Below, piece after piece: positions 1-11,224 of a stretch of DNA of 64,000 bases; the first letter of the stretch is position 1; each line of letters starts with the position of its first letter. This DNA is from Paracentrotus lividus (lineage: Eukaryota; Echinodermata; Echinoidea; Camarodonta; Echinidae): NCBI GenBank assembly GCA_940671915.1, contig CALNVZ010002974.1:18479674-18543673 (forward strand). The letters run 5' to 3'. The notes below the pieces were generated by a model, which had not been told where the DNA came from, searched no databases, and saw nothing but the letters and a program-made list of their open reading frames with translations. The position numbers were made by a program, and so were the translations under genes.

Positions 1-782
1 AATTATGTGAAATAGACCGGTTTCCAACTTTAAAGTAAAGGTTAAAGAACTCTTAAGTTAATTTGATCAAGTTATAGCATGTAAGGTCGCTAACATGCAT
101 AAATTTGCATAATTAATGAATTTAGTAACATCAAATTGATTTTTTTTCTTAAAATGCAATACTCAGTCTATCAAGTTTACATAGTAATCAATGTGGGTGC
201 AAAATAATAAGACCAATTATACAGGTAAAATGTTTATACAACCAGGGAGGAGTGGAGACATACATGTAAGCTCGAAAATGGTCAATTAGGTGGCTATTTT
301 GTTTATGCAAATTAGGTGGTGAAAACATGAGAAATCGGCTTGGGAACCGGTCTTATCAGACTCAGCACATTTGAATTATGTGAAACAGACCAGTTCCCAA
401 CTTTTACGTAACGGTTGAAGAACTCTTGAGCTAATTTTATCAAGTTATAGCCCCATTGTAGCATATAAGGTCTCAAATATGCATAAAAGTGCATTAATGA
501 ATTTATAAACATAAAATTGATTATTTATTTAATTGTAATGCTCAGTTTAGCAAGTTTAAATAATAATCAATGTGACTGCAAAATACTCCGGCCGTTACGA
601 GGGTAAAAAGTGGACACAACCAGGGAGGAATAGAGACTTCAGCTAAAAAATGTTCAAATTGGCGGCCATTTTGTTTATGCAAATTAGGTGGTGAAAACGT
701 GAGAAATCGGCTTGGGAACCGGTCTTATCAGATTCAGCACACTTGAATTATGTGAAATAGACTGGTTCCCAACTTTTACCTA
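1..782. repeat. 372-bp tandem repeat, two full units plus a stub
   Basis: The motif AATTATGTGAAATAGACCGG recurs in slightly changed form at 1, 374 and 746, giving a period of about 372 bp. Shared landmarks are GTGAGAAATCGGCTTGGGAA and CCAGGGAGGAATAGAGAC-like text. The array enters from the left edge, so its true copy number is unknown. No coding sequence is seen in it. Confidence 0.85.
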
Positions 783-1603
783 AAAATGCTTCTAAAAGTC
801 ATATTTTGCCTAAATGGGTCTAGTCTAGTACATGCATTACGCACTTTGCATTGTGAATCTACTGGAAAGGAAAAAAGCGGAACTTCTGCCAAAATGACTG
901 TTTTTCTTTACAAAATAACGCATCTTATATTTGGTTTTGATGACTTTGCCTTACAGTGTTAGATAGAAAAATGTCTGCCCTTTCATGTTTATATTTACTA
1001 CAAATCATGAAAATGACCGAGTTAGATGCAAGGAGTAATGAAAGCACAAAACATGACAAATTTCTATAATACTGTCAGTGTACAAAAAATCGCTCCGCCA
1101 CAGGAGTAACAATCGCATTTCACAGGCCCGCGCTCAAAGGGTTAAATACTTAATGACAAAATGATAAACTATACATTTTCCAAAAAAAAATTTAAGGATT
1201 GTAAATGGTGTCTCAATATTGCTCGCTCCAATGCCCTATTATATAATAGAATGGATAATTCCTTGTTTGTGTCCCATAGCATTGAGATTGAAGCAAACAA
1301 TATAATAATAAATCTACCAATGTCACTTATGAAACATAGTTACAACAAAATGCACACTTTTTTTTTTTTTTTACAAGAAGCAAAATGTTTAATTCAATAA
1401 AATAGGGTGCTTTTTTAATGCTCTTTTATACAGAGTCACACTTTCACACTCTTGAAAAAAGATTAGTCTTAATTCTAATTTACACTTGATATTAAGTAAT
1501 CAGTGCTTTTATTTTCACATATGCAATTAAACTATAATGAGAGAAATATATGTGCATAATAATGACATGTTATAGGCTTAGTATATGTATTATGTATACT
1601 TAC
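783..1603. other. No gene recognised
   Basis: AT-rich sequence downstream of the last visible NUP42-like exon on the minus strand. The open frame at 1161-1400 is low-complexity and has no coding character. This is probably intron sequence, with the rest of the NUP42-like gene beyond the left edge. Confidence 0.5.
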
Positions 1604-1710
1604 TTCGCACCAAAGATGTCTGTTAATGCAGGAACACTATTCCCAAACAAATTAGATATATTGGCTGCTGCAAAAGGATTCTTGTCTGATGCTCCTTTGT
1701 ATAAATCAAC
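1604..1710 (-). CDS. NUP42: NUP42-like exon 6, start of FG region
   Basis: Acceptor AATTAG, donor GTAAGT. Encodes VDLYKGASDKNPFAAANISN followed by LFGNSVPALTDIFGAK, with two FG dipeptides. It ends in phase 2, so at least one more exon lies to the left, outside the window. Confidence 0.75.
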
Positions 1711-4700
1711 CTAATTAAATAAACAAACATTACATAGTAACATAAATCAAACCGGAAATTCAAGAATGGAGGGGGGGGGGCACAAAATTGGAATTTCAGA
1801 TGTTTGTACAGTAAAACTTTTAATTGTTTATAATCCCTCCCCCCCCCCCCCCCCCCCCCCCCAGATCCGTACCTGTAAATATATTTGTCTTTTTATCAAC
1901 CAACAACTTGTTTCCCACATGTATTTCAGGGTAGGATGAGAGAGATAATGGGCTCATAATTTTCTTATATTGTATTATATTACAAAGATCAAAACTTTTC
2001 ATATCATGATCTTTTTAATTATTTGTTTAATATCCTATTATTATCATTTTTATGAATATCATGAATTTGATTGATCAATTGAAAATGACCAAGCCCATGC
2101 AACAGCTGGGCAGAAAGAACAAAAACTAAATGCCAGCAATGATCAGAAACACATATCTAAACAAAATTATAATTGAATTCAGCTTTACCAGTTGATTCCT
2201 CATGGATTGAGAAGGTTTCTTCAGCTGATCACGTTTGTTCTTCACAGCATCAAGAGCTCTACTGTATGCTGCCCTCTGTTGTCAAAAATAGCATAAATTC
2301 AACAGTTTTAGGGACAAATTGGTTAAGCAGTACATGTCGATCAAAAACACATCAACCAACCACAGAATGAAAAGAGAACTTCCATTATTCCATCAAATAT
2401 GTTGTTTATTTGCAAATAGTATTTTCCGAAAAAGTAATCACAGGATTATAAATGTCATGATTGAAGCCACTTTCCATTGAAAGAGTACACGAATCAAAAA
2501 CACTAGTAAATTAAAGGTAATTTTACTGATAGTGACAAAAGAGCATTTTCATAATTAACTAGTAAATTTTGGCAGTACATGTAATTGTCCCCAATTTCAC
2601 AGTGGTACTAGTTTCTGTGGTGCATTATTTCCCGAAACATTTTTCAACTGTTTAAGCTTATTATCCTCTTACGTATTGGTCAAACTGCTTAGCCTTCTCT
2701 GCGGTGTAGGCTAAAAATCTCAGCTCCTCTTGTGATAAATCCTCCAGACCTACACAGATATCAAATACAAAAGTTCAACCTTTATACAAACCAACGAAAG
2801 CCAAAGAGATCATTCTCACAAGCACAATCCTTATGGAAATATAACCTCAGTCTCTAAAGAGTTTCAACTGATTGGAAGACAAGATTATGAAAATCCAGCT
2901 ACTGAAAGCTAAACTTCATGTACTTAACATAATTTCATTGATTGTGTCAAAAGAACATTTTCAAAACCTAGAAGACAGTACCATTATAGTTTGAGTATGT
3001 ATCTGTAGCCTGAATTTCATATTTATTGCTCATTAGTGACTCGGGCTACCACTTGAATTTGATAGCCCTGATCAGATCGAATCCTTGCCACTTCATACAT
3101 TCATATGGTTTATGTCCATTACAGTAGTCTAACAGCCCAGTCCTATTCTCTGATTGTTTAATACCATGTGAATCATTTTAACACTGATCTATTTGTGAAA
3201 TTTCGGTATTCATAATGAAAAAAAATAACAAGCCTTCAAGGGCAAGGACAATTTTTTCAGGGCACTTTCCCTATTACAGGATAAAATATACAATGTAAAT
3301 GTCTAAAAATGGTACCTAAACTCTCCAAGACCAAACAGGGACCTTGAAAAGAGGACTGTGGCAAGTCAAGGGGTATCTAAGGACATGGACTTGATTGTCG
3401 ACCCCGACACTTACCAGACATGCAAGACTTTGATTTGTTTGGTCCATAGCAGCTGAAAGGCCACATCTTCCCACTCTCCCACTCCTCCATATCATATTGG
3501 ATTCCGTCCCTGTTTACGACAGAAGTTACAAAATGAAGAAAGAAAATAATTAAGAAAGATTGTCCATAGGTTCATACAATCCTCAGTACAGATCCTGGCA
3601 TGCAATTTTCCAGAATGTATGAATCTTTTTCTAAAAATCTGAGATTCAGTCTATAGTTTATTGAATTTGAATGAATGTAAGAATCAATTTAAAATGACAT
3701 GTAGAAAATAAAATTACAGCCAGTATTTCATAGGGCGCGTTTCCACAAACCTTTTTCCTCCTAAACTAGCCCAAACCCTACACCAAACTCCAACACCAAC
3801 CCCAACCCTAACATGTGTTAGTGGGTGTCAGTTAGTAAACAAGTGGATTAGTAAATTACGCGATGCGTAATATATGTCCCCGCCGATAATGTAAAATTCC
3901 CATTATATCACGATCAGTGCATCACAAGCAAACAGAATCGAAATCGGGTAAAAAATGGCAAGAAGAGTAGCATTTTGTAGCAATGTACAATATAGGTCAA
4001 AGTCAAGGTCAAAGGTCAAAGGGGTCAAAGTCAAAATTCTGTGAAGAAGTTTTGTAGTCCTCACCTAGTGCTATCACATAAAGCAAACGGAATTGAAATC
4101 GAGAAAAATGGTGAAGGAGTAGCATTTTGTAGCCAATGTACAATATAAGTATAATTCAAGGCAAAAGGTCAAAGGGGTCAAAAGCCAAAATTCCGTGAAG
4201 AAGTTTTGTAGCCTCACCTAGTGCTATCATATAAAGCAAACGGAATCGAAATCGGATGAAAAATGGCGAAGGAGTAGCATTTTGTAGGCAATTAACAATA
4301 TAGGTCAAAATGAAGGTCAAAGGTCAAAGGGGTCAAAAGTCAAAATTCTGTGAAGAAGTTTTGTAGCCCTCACCTAGTGCTATCATATAAAGCAAACAGA
4401 ATCGAAATCGATGATAAAATGGCAAGGAGTAGCATTTTGTAGCCAATTAACAATATAGGTCAAAAATGAAGGTCAAAGGTCAAAGGGGTCAAAGTCAAAA
4501 TTCTGTGAAGAAGAAGTTTGTAGCCCTCACCTAGTGCTATCATATAAAAGCAAACAGAATCGAAATCGGATGAAAAATGGCGAAGGAGTAGCATTTTGTA
4601 GCCAATTAACAATATAGGTCAAAAATCAGGGTCAAAGGTCAAGGTCAAAATTCGTGAAGAAGTTTGGTAGCCATCACTAGTGCTATCATATAAAGCAAAC

Positions 4701-7045
4701 GGATCGAAATCGGATGAAAAATGGCGAAGGAGTAGCATTTTGTAGCCAATTAACAATATAGGTTCAAAAATCAGGGTCAAAGGTCAAAGGTCAAAATTCT
4801 GTGAAGAAGTTTGGTAGCCATCACCTAGTGCTATCATATAAAGCAAACGAATTCGAAATCGGATGAAAAATGGCGAAGGAGTAGCAAATTGAACTCACAT
4901 ACGGACGCACGGACGGACGGACGGACGCGATGACGGACGGACGGACACACACATACGCATACGTACGCGACCCGTTTCATAGTCCCCTGCTCGCAACTCG
5001 TTCGGCGGGGACAACAAATGGAAATTATTTCAAGAATACTATTTTGAAAGAGAATAGAAAGAATATAGTAATATAGTAAATGATGATCTTACATAATTTC
5101 CTGGGCAGACACATCTTGTGAGCTTCCATGGGGTGCTGCTCCGACTGCTCTCTTGATGCTTGGTCTGCCAGGGCGCCAAATTTATTATTCCCCTGGAAGG
5201 AGCCAAACGAGTCCTTGAAATTCACTTGCTTCCCTCCTCTCACCCCCTCCTCTGTATCCTCCATCCCGACTTGACCCGCCTGCTCCCCATGATCCCCTCC
5301 TCCTCCTCCTCCTCTGCATAACCTCCCTGCCCCTGGCTCCCTCTGTTTCCCCAGTCTCCATCACCACACCACCCGCTCCTGAGAACGGGTCCCTGGATCC
5401 TTGTCCCCTGTTGACCTTGATCAGAACTGTAGTTAGAGCTGCTCCATTTGTACTGCGATTGTGAGACTCCTCCACCTCTGTTTCCACCTTGATTGTTGTA
5501 ACCTTTAAAAAAAAAAGTAAAAAGAAAAATCAAGTTTCTCACAGTTGGACTCTTTGAACTACAGAGATTGCACACAAAAAGCTTTTTTACCAGCGGCAGC
5601 TCACGTAGATCTGTCTAACTTAATTTTACATCCAAATTTAAATTTGTGAGTTGTTGAAAACTTCTGATTTTACATTAAAAAAAAACTATTGTAATTTATT
5701 TTTTTCAGTTATAAGTATTATTTACTTTGTAATATACTTATAATACACGTATGCGCTCGCCTCTCGTTATACACGCACTTTGCAACATAAGATGGCGCTA
5801 GACATTTGCGCACTAAATTTCACATTTCCGAACGTGAAAAACGTTCTTTCTCTCTAGCTCATCTCATGCATATTCATTCACTCCTGAGCAAACTGTCGAA
5901 TCAAATATCGATAAGTTTCCGATTTACCTCTAGATTCAGTTAGCCAAGCCAATTTTTAGGATTATTGAAAATGACGTTGACGGTTGTTTTTGACTTCTAG
6001 GCGAAAGCAGCATGAAACACTACACGCGCAACAGGGTGGGCAGAGACGGTAGCTCGCGATGGGCGCAGGTCCACGGCACAGTCGAGTCTCGTATGAAATT
6101 GTAGACTGCTGCTTTTACTATGATTACAAACTCTAAAAATCAATCGCAACCAGTTAAAATCTATAAATAATATTTATTTAACAGTCGATAATAAACCATC
6201 ATGAACGCGAAAATAATCAACATAACGTGACTGAGCTCCGTGGTGAACAATTTCAGCCAAATCTTCGGATCGATGTCAGCAAAATACTGCAAATACTACC
6301 AATCGTGTCAAACTCCATGAACTTTGAGTGAAAATAGAAAAATTCTGCCAATAAGACTTGCAGACAAATGAACAATTTGAAGATCAAATGATAATAAGAC
6401 AATATAAGTGGTTGGGGGTACCATAAAATATCAAATAATTTTACCATGGCAACAAAACTAAAGCTTATTTTCTGGCCTGAAAATATGTGAAACAAGGTCA
6501 TTTTCAAAGCGATTTGCGAATACTATTTATAAAAATCAGGACAAATAATATATTTTTGGAACGAGCTTGGCTAACTGAATCTAGAGGTACAATCGGAAAC
6601 ATCGATATTTGATTCACAGTTGCTCAGGAGTGAATGAATATGCATGAGAGATGAGAAGAGAGAAAGAACGTTTTCACGTTCGGAATGTGAAATTTAGTGC
6701 GCAAAATGTCAGCGCCCAACTAATGCAACGCGCGAGCATACGGCAATATATGTAGAAAATCAAAGATGAGATATTTTTTTTACTTTTAAACAGGAAGCGC
6801 AAAAAGCTTAAGTGGTCGAATTTCGGGCACTTACAACTATGAAGTATAAGTACACTCTACGCCGTTTCGAGTACATGGGACTGTTGATAACTCGGGTAGA
6901 TATCTAAACGACTTAATCACGATGTAACTTCTAAAATATAAGAGGAAATAGAAGAAAAACATACCAGATTGATTTCTAGGGTGTTCGAATCGGCACCTGT
7001 CACCAAATCGACAGAATCCCTGTAGGAATAACGACAGATCGGCAT
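1604..7045 (-). CDS. NUP42: NUP42/NUPL2-like nucleoporin, spliced, 3' end off the window, frame-disrupted
   Basis: Six exons (7045-6965, 5502-5093, 3509-3415, 2749-2673, 2275-2189, 1710-1604), all with AG/GT borders and matching phases. Exon 1 starts MPICRY and, after one missing base, encodes a CCCH finger spaced C-X7-C-X5-C-X3-H ending CRFEHPRNQS. Exon 2 is Gly/Ser/Gln-rich like the NUP42 linker. Exons 3-4 read DMEEWESGKMWPFSCYGP then LEDLSQEELRF, matching the conserved NUP42 block (human DMEVWESSGQWMFSVYSP, then DISPEELR). Exon 6 carries FG-type motifs (NLFGNS, DIFGAK). In other animals NUP42 sits on the cytoplasmic face of the pore and helps the mRNA export helicase. The FG-rich C-terminus lies left of the window. 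Frame breaks occur in exon 1 (about 7026) and at least twice in exon 2. Conserved splice sites and exons 3-6 argue for consensus errors, but a decaying copy cannot be excluded. Confidence 0.82.
1838..1861. repeat. poly-C run
   Basis: About 24 consecutive C in NUP42-like intron 5, close to a G10 run at 1770. A length this extreme is a likely site of consensus error. Confidence 0.9.
2189..2749 (-). CDS. NUP42: NUP42-like exons 4 and 5, helical region
   Basis: Exon 4 (2749-2673) reads LEDLSQEELRFLAYTAEKA, then KQFDQY; exon 5 (2275-2189) reads RAAYSRALDAVKNKRDQLKK and is exactly 29 codons. Both are clean in frame and charged/helical, as in the NUP42 segment between the core and the FG repeats. 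Confidence 0.8.
3415..3509 (-). CDS. NUP42: NUP42-like exon 3, conserved core
   Basis: Encodes DGIQYDMEEWESGKMW and PFSCYGPNKSKSCMS with clean AG and GTAAGT borders. This is the most diagnostic NUP42 segment in the window, with the DMEEWES signature. Confidence 0.85.
3875..5013. mobile_element. Inverted-repeat element with a 150-bp internal tandem array, in NUP42-like intron 2
   Basis: Left end TGTCCCCGCCGA (3875-3886) and right end TCGGCGGGGACA (5002-5013) are a perfect 12-bp inverted repeat. Between them are six degenerate units of about 147-155 bp. Landmark GTGAAGAAGT falls near 4041, 4195, 4350, 4505, 4654 and 4801, and each unit carries AGGTCAAAGGTCA. A GACGGACGGACG tract (about 4900-4960) precedes the right end. 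No protein is encoded. Confidence 0.75.
5093..5502 (-). CDS. NUP42: NUP42-like exon 2, Gly/Gln/Glu-rich linker
   Basis: Acceptor TTTTAAAG, donor GTAAGATC. The exon opens GYNNQGGNRGG in one frame. It continues through a GGAGGAGG run into a second frame (VNFKDSFGSFQGNNKFGALA) and ends in a third (SAQEIM), the only frame compatible with exon 3. At least two indels are therefore needed, one of them in the GGA repeat. Confidence 0.7.
5748..6742. mobile_element. Long-TIR non-autonomous element in NUP42-like intron 1
   Basis: Sequence at 5748-5952 (CGTATGCGCTCGC, TTTCACATTTCCGAACGTG, CTAGATTCAGTTAGCCAAGC) returns inverted at 6562-6742, giving arms of about 170-200 bp around a 610-bp centre. The centre has only spurious short frames. 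Confidence 0.75.
6965..7045 (-). CDS. NUP42: NUP42-like exon 1, CCCH zinc finger
   Basis: Start ATG at 7045-7043. The frame is broken after CGTTATT near 7026; one extra T restores LQGFCRFGDRCRFEHPR, a CCCH finger with 7-5-3 spacing. Donor GTATGT follows at 6964. The exon is 81 nt as given; with the missing base it ends in phase 1, matching the next exon. Confidence 0.8.
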
Positions 7046-7129
7046 ATTTCTAGCGTATTTCACAGCTTTTCAAACTCGTATCGATGCTGTGGTGAAATCA
7101 AAGAAGTAAACAGAAAGAAAAAATAAGAA

Positions 7130-7640
7130 GAACAAAAAGAAAGAAGAAGGCGGGGGGGGGAGGGGGAAGAAGAAAAATACAAACAAACAATACTGTACAA
7201 ACATTTAGAAAAACAAATGGTCCCTCGATCCATGAAAAGTGAAATGCTAAATGCAATGTTCTAATAATAATATATATATTTTTTTAATTGTATTTTTTAA
7301 AATAACTTTTAAACGGAAGGACTTGCAAAAAAAGCAGAGCTTGTAAGGGGCAAGCCCCAAAAATTAAGTTATTTACATAATTATGCTCAAAAGCAAACAG
7401 AAAAAAAAACATTTGAAACGAATACAAAGATAAACAAGATAAGAGTAGACAAATAATTATTTAAAAAAAAAAATCGAAACTGTAAAAGAGACAGATAGCT
7501 CAGAAAGGGAAGGAAAGAGAGAGAGAGAGAGAGGGGGGGGGGATGGGATAAGAGGGGTAAGGAGAGAGGAAACAAAGAGAGAAAGATATAAAGAGAATGA
7601 AAAAGAATTAGAAATAGAGAGATGAGGACGGAGACAAGAG
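7130..7640. repeat. Purine-rich low-complexity tract with (GA)n
   Basis: AAGAAGAAAG, G-runs and GAGAGAGAGAGAGAG (about 7518-7535) dominate, just upstream of the NUP42-like start codon on the minus strand. The long pyrimidine frame on the other strand is an artefact of composition. Confidence 0.8.
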
Positions 7641-7860
7641 GCAGACTGTAAGAGGGAAATCTTGCAATATTACCCCTCTATCACAGGTTTTTCGACCATA
7701 ATTTATATAGGGCCCTGTTTCAAGATTTTTCCAGAAAGAAATGAAAACTACCTCGAAACTAAAAAATAGTTGAGGGGGATTCTATCTTCCGTCCCCGTGT
7801 CAACAAAAACGGGCCCCATAAAACATTTTTAAACGCTAAAATTTGGCATGAAAGGGGGTA
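7640..7860. repeat. Dispersed repeat related to 13540-13790
   Basis: Shared pieces include ATTACCCCTCTA, a GGGCCCTGTTT/GGGACCCTATT block and AAACTACC followed by GGGGG, in the same order at both sites. Family unknown. Confidence 0.4.
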
Positions 7861-8848
7861 CTAGTAGTTGAACAATTTTTTTTTTTTTTTTTTAAAGCCC
7901 CTTTGGAAAGATAAAAGTTCGAAGTGTAAAATTTGGGATATATAGGCGCATAAATTAATGTCAGAGCAGAATGACGTAACTTGAGCAAAATAAGATATCA
8001 CACTTTTATGACGAACAGTGTAGTAGTCTACACGTAACAAAAACATACTGATTTAGAGGCTCTACTTGGTACTTTCCTAACTTAAACAAATATTTTGCGA
8101 ACAGAGCTAGATACCCCTCCCCAAATTACATGCTATTGTGTTTGCTATGTATATATGATAAAATTGTGTCTGTGCTCTAATACCATCCCTTTCCCTCACT
8201 TCCATGCAGTCATTCAGGCACCTCCATCCCAAAACAATACTAACCAACACTAAACACTCCTGTACTGTATTTCGTAAATATCACTTTATGACTGAAGTCA
8301 AGAAAGCACATGTAAAGAATGATTTTCTGGAATAAAGGACACTTGCAGTTTAGACACTAACATACTGAATTCACGTCTCCTCACTCCCTCTCATGAGTAA
8401 AAAATACAATAACATGCATAACAGAGTATACAGAAGTCTTCGATTATTTTTCTTAATCAATTTATTTTTAAGGGGGTTAAAAACATCTTTATGTCTAAAA
8501 TAACATGGACAAAAATCCTACAGCTGAACTCACAGTATATAAAGGAACTATTAGGATGTCTACAGTTTCCTTTGCATCTATTTCAGTTGGGCGTAAGGTA
8601 ATTTTTCAATAACAATTTGACAATAACAACATGTGAAACGTAATATGTACATGAAGAATAAGAGAAAAAGAAAAAAATACAAAAAGTACAATGAACTTGT
8701 TCATGTCCCATGGGGGAAAATGAATTAGGATTATCTACCAAATTATTCACAAAAATTTTCCCCTGGAAAAATGTTATCTGCTGAATGTAAGCCTACCACA
8801 TTTTCTTTGGAGAAAGCGTTAAAAATCAATGCTTGCTTAACTACTGCA
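7861..8848. other. No gene recognised
   Basis: AT-rich sequence with short homopolymers. Nothing codes convincingly on either strand. Confidence 0.5.
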
Positions 8849-9466
8849 TTAAAGGAGGACTCCAGGCAGAAATTAAAATGTTTTGTAAAGTAAAATTTGA
8901 CAAGTACAACACAGAAAATTTCATCAAAATCGGATAAAAAATAACAAAGTTATGCATTTTTTTAGGTATTGATTTTTTCGTAAAACAGTTCTTGGCATTG
9001 TCTCATATATATTTGCATATTCAAATTAGCAAACTGATGATGTCACAGTCCCCTTATTTCTTGTTTATTTTATTATATGAAATCCTATTTATCTTTTTTT
9101 TTTCATACATTGCTTATAAAGAAAAAAAATCTATCCCTCATACTGAAATAAGTAAAAGCACTTGTGACCTTGAACATTCCACAAGGATCAATCCCTTTTT
9201 TATGTTCTTGGGGCAGAAAATCTGGATAGGTCCAATTGATATTTCACACAATAAAATACAAAGAAAATAGTGGGACTGTCGCATCATCAGTTTGCTCAGT
9301 TGAAAATGCCAAGAACTGTTTCCTAAAAAATTCAAAACATAAGCAAATTTATAACTTTGCTCTTTCTTATCCGATTTTGATGAAATTTTCAGTGTTGTGC
9401 TTTTTAGATTTTACTTTATTTTTCTAAACATACTGACTCTGAGTCCAGCTTGGAGGATTCCTTTAA
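8849..9466. mobile_element. Inverted-repeat (MITE-like) element, 618 bp
   Basis: Left end TTAAAGGAGGACTCCAGGCA and right end GAGTCCAGCTTGGAGGATTC then CTTTAA are inverted copies. The arms extend inward through AATTTCATCAAAATCGGATA, AACAGTTCTTGGCATT and AAACTGATGATG, together more than 150 bp each. No transposase. Short frames inside are shadows of the arms. Confidence 0.8.
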
Positions 9467-10192
9467 CATTAATAATACTTGTACTATTTTTCTAATAGCA
9501 CTTTATATCCATTTGATAACTCATTTTCACAAACATAATTAAATTACAACACAATTAAACAAAATAGGTGTTTCTCAACATGATCTGATTGCCCTTTAAA
9601 AGATGGGGCGGACGTACAGTGTGTCCAATAATACATATTATTATTAATAGTCATGTATCTATTCTTAAAAACGTGCAGGTTTATTGTTGGTTTGCAAGGA
9701 AGAAGAAAAATAAAAACGTTTGAGAAAAAAAATAAATCAAGACCCTCATGTCAATATGCATGTATCTATTATTAGACTAATCTCTTTTTCATAAAAGTTT
9801 CATTGTTTTTAATCTTGGAATAAAATCATAGACACGATGCAGGAACACAAGCCAAGATAGAACTCTTTGAATCCTTGAATAAAGAATGGCTCCAATCATG
9901 GCTCCAATTACAAGAGAGAATAAGCCCTTATGAAATATAGTTTGGTCTATTTTCCCCGACCTTTATACTTATAACTTTAGATTACTATTTTGTTTATAAT
10001 GCGTGCGTATTATACATATAGGTTATATGTAATTTTGATCTAATAATTTAATAATTGTTGATAACAATTTTTTAAACGTGACATTTCAATGAACACAGAA
10101 TATTATAAAATAATATAATATTAAAAGAATGAAAATGTAAGAACTTCTGATTAATTTCCTTTAAATTATTGCAATTATGCTACATGTATATA
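9467..10192. other. No gene recognised
   Basis: AT-rich spacer with no coding signal and no clear repeat structure visible by eye. Confidence 0.5.
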
Positions 10193-11062
10193 GGGGAGAC
10201 TGGGGTAATTATGGCCCTGGGGTAATTATGGCCCCTTTGTCTTTGAGATCTTATAATTCTTTGCTGCATTACACAATGATAATTCAATTTTAACACATGC
10301 CTAGCTAAACTCTTCCTACTATCATATGAGAAAAATAAGCCATTTTCATGAAATTTTGTGCTTAGGGGAGCTTAAAATGTACGGCAATTACAATTCTGTT
10401 CGTTGGAAAGTGGCAAGTCTGCTTTTTTATGTGGGGTGTGATATCATTAATTAAAATCATTAAAGATGAAATTTTGATTGAAACTGAAACAATATGAAGT
10501 AAAAAACACAACAGAAAAACTTCCACCTGAATATCTTCAATAGTAGAGCTGTAAAGGGGGATCAAATTGAAAATGTCATTTGGGGTAATTATGGCCCCCA
10601 ATGCATAAACAGTGTATAAGCGCAGATAAGCGTACATGGGGACATTAACTTGTACGATTTTGTACATAAATATATGTATTGCTTTGATTGCACAATTTCA
10701 ACATTTTGGCTGAACCAATTATTGATTAAATCATTGTTGGTGGTTGATAAGTGTATTAGGAATACCCAACTACATTTATTATACATTACCATCATTAATT
10801 AGCATAATATCTTTGAATTCATACAGTCATTACAATAGGGGCCATAAATACCCCAACCCGTGGGGTAATTATGGCCCCCCAAAGTTGTTAACATAATGGT
10901 AATTAATATGCAAATGAGAAGTAGCATGTTTATACTTTCCTTTGTATATTATAGGTATATGGATTGACTGTATTTTTACATATTTAGAATATCATTGGAC
11001 TTTCATTTAATGGTAGTAATAGGAAATGTGAAAAAGGGGGCCTTAATTACCCCAGTCTCCCC
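10193..11062. mobile_element. TA-flanked element, family A (GGGGTAATTATGGCC motif), 870 bp
   Basis: Left end GGGGAGACTGGGGTAATTAT and right end ATTACCCCAGTCTCCCC are inverted repeats of about 24 bp, with TA directly outside both ends (10191-10192, 11063-11064). The subterminal motif TGGGGTAATTATGGCCC recurs inside at 10201, 10217, 10581 and 10861, plus an inverted variant near 10835. The TA duplication fits the Tc1/mariner/IS630 mode of insertion. Non-autonomous: no open frame of useful length. Confidence 0.85.
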
Positions 11063-11224
11063 TACATTAAGGAAATGTATATTTCCGGCCCTTTTTCGAT
11101 TATATGTATGCAAGTTCCATTCTGACTACTTTTCTTCTTTAGTGTAGACTTATATACCATGTGTATACATGTACAATATTAAGCAGGTGTAGGCACAATA
11201 TAGTATAGTCATTCTAGGACAAAA

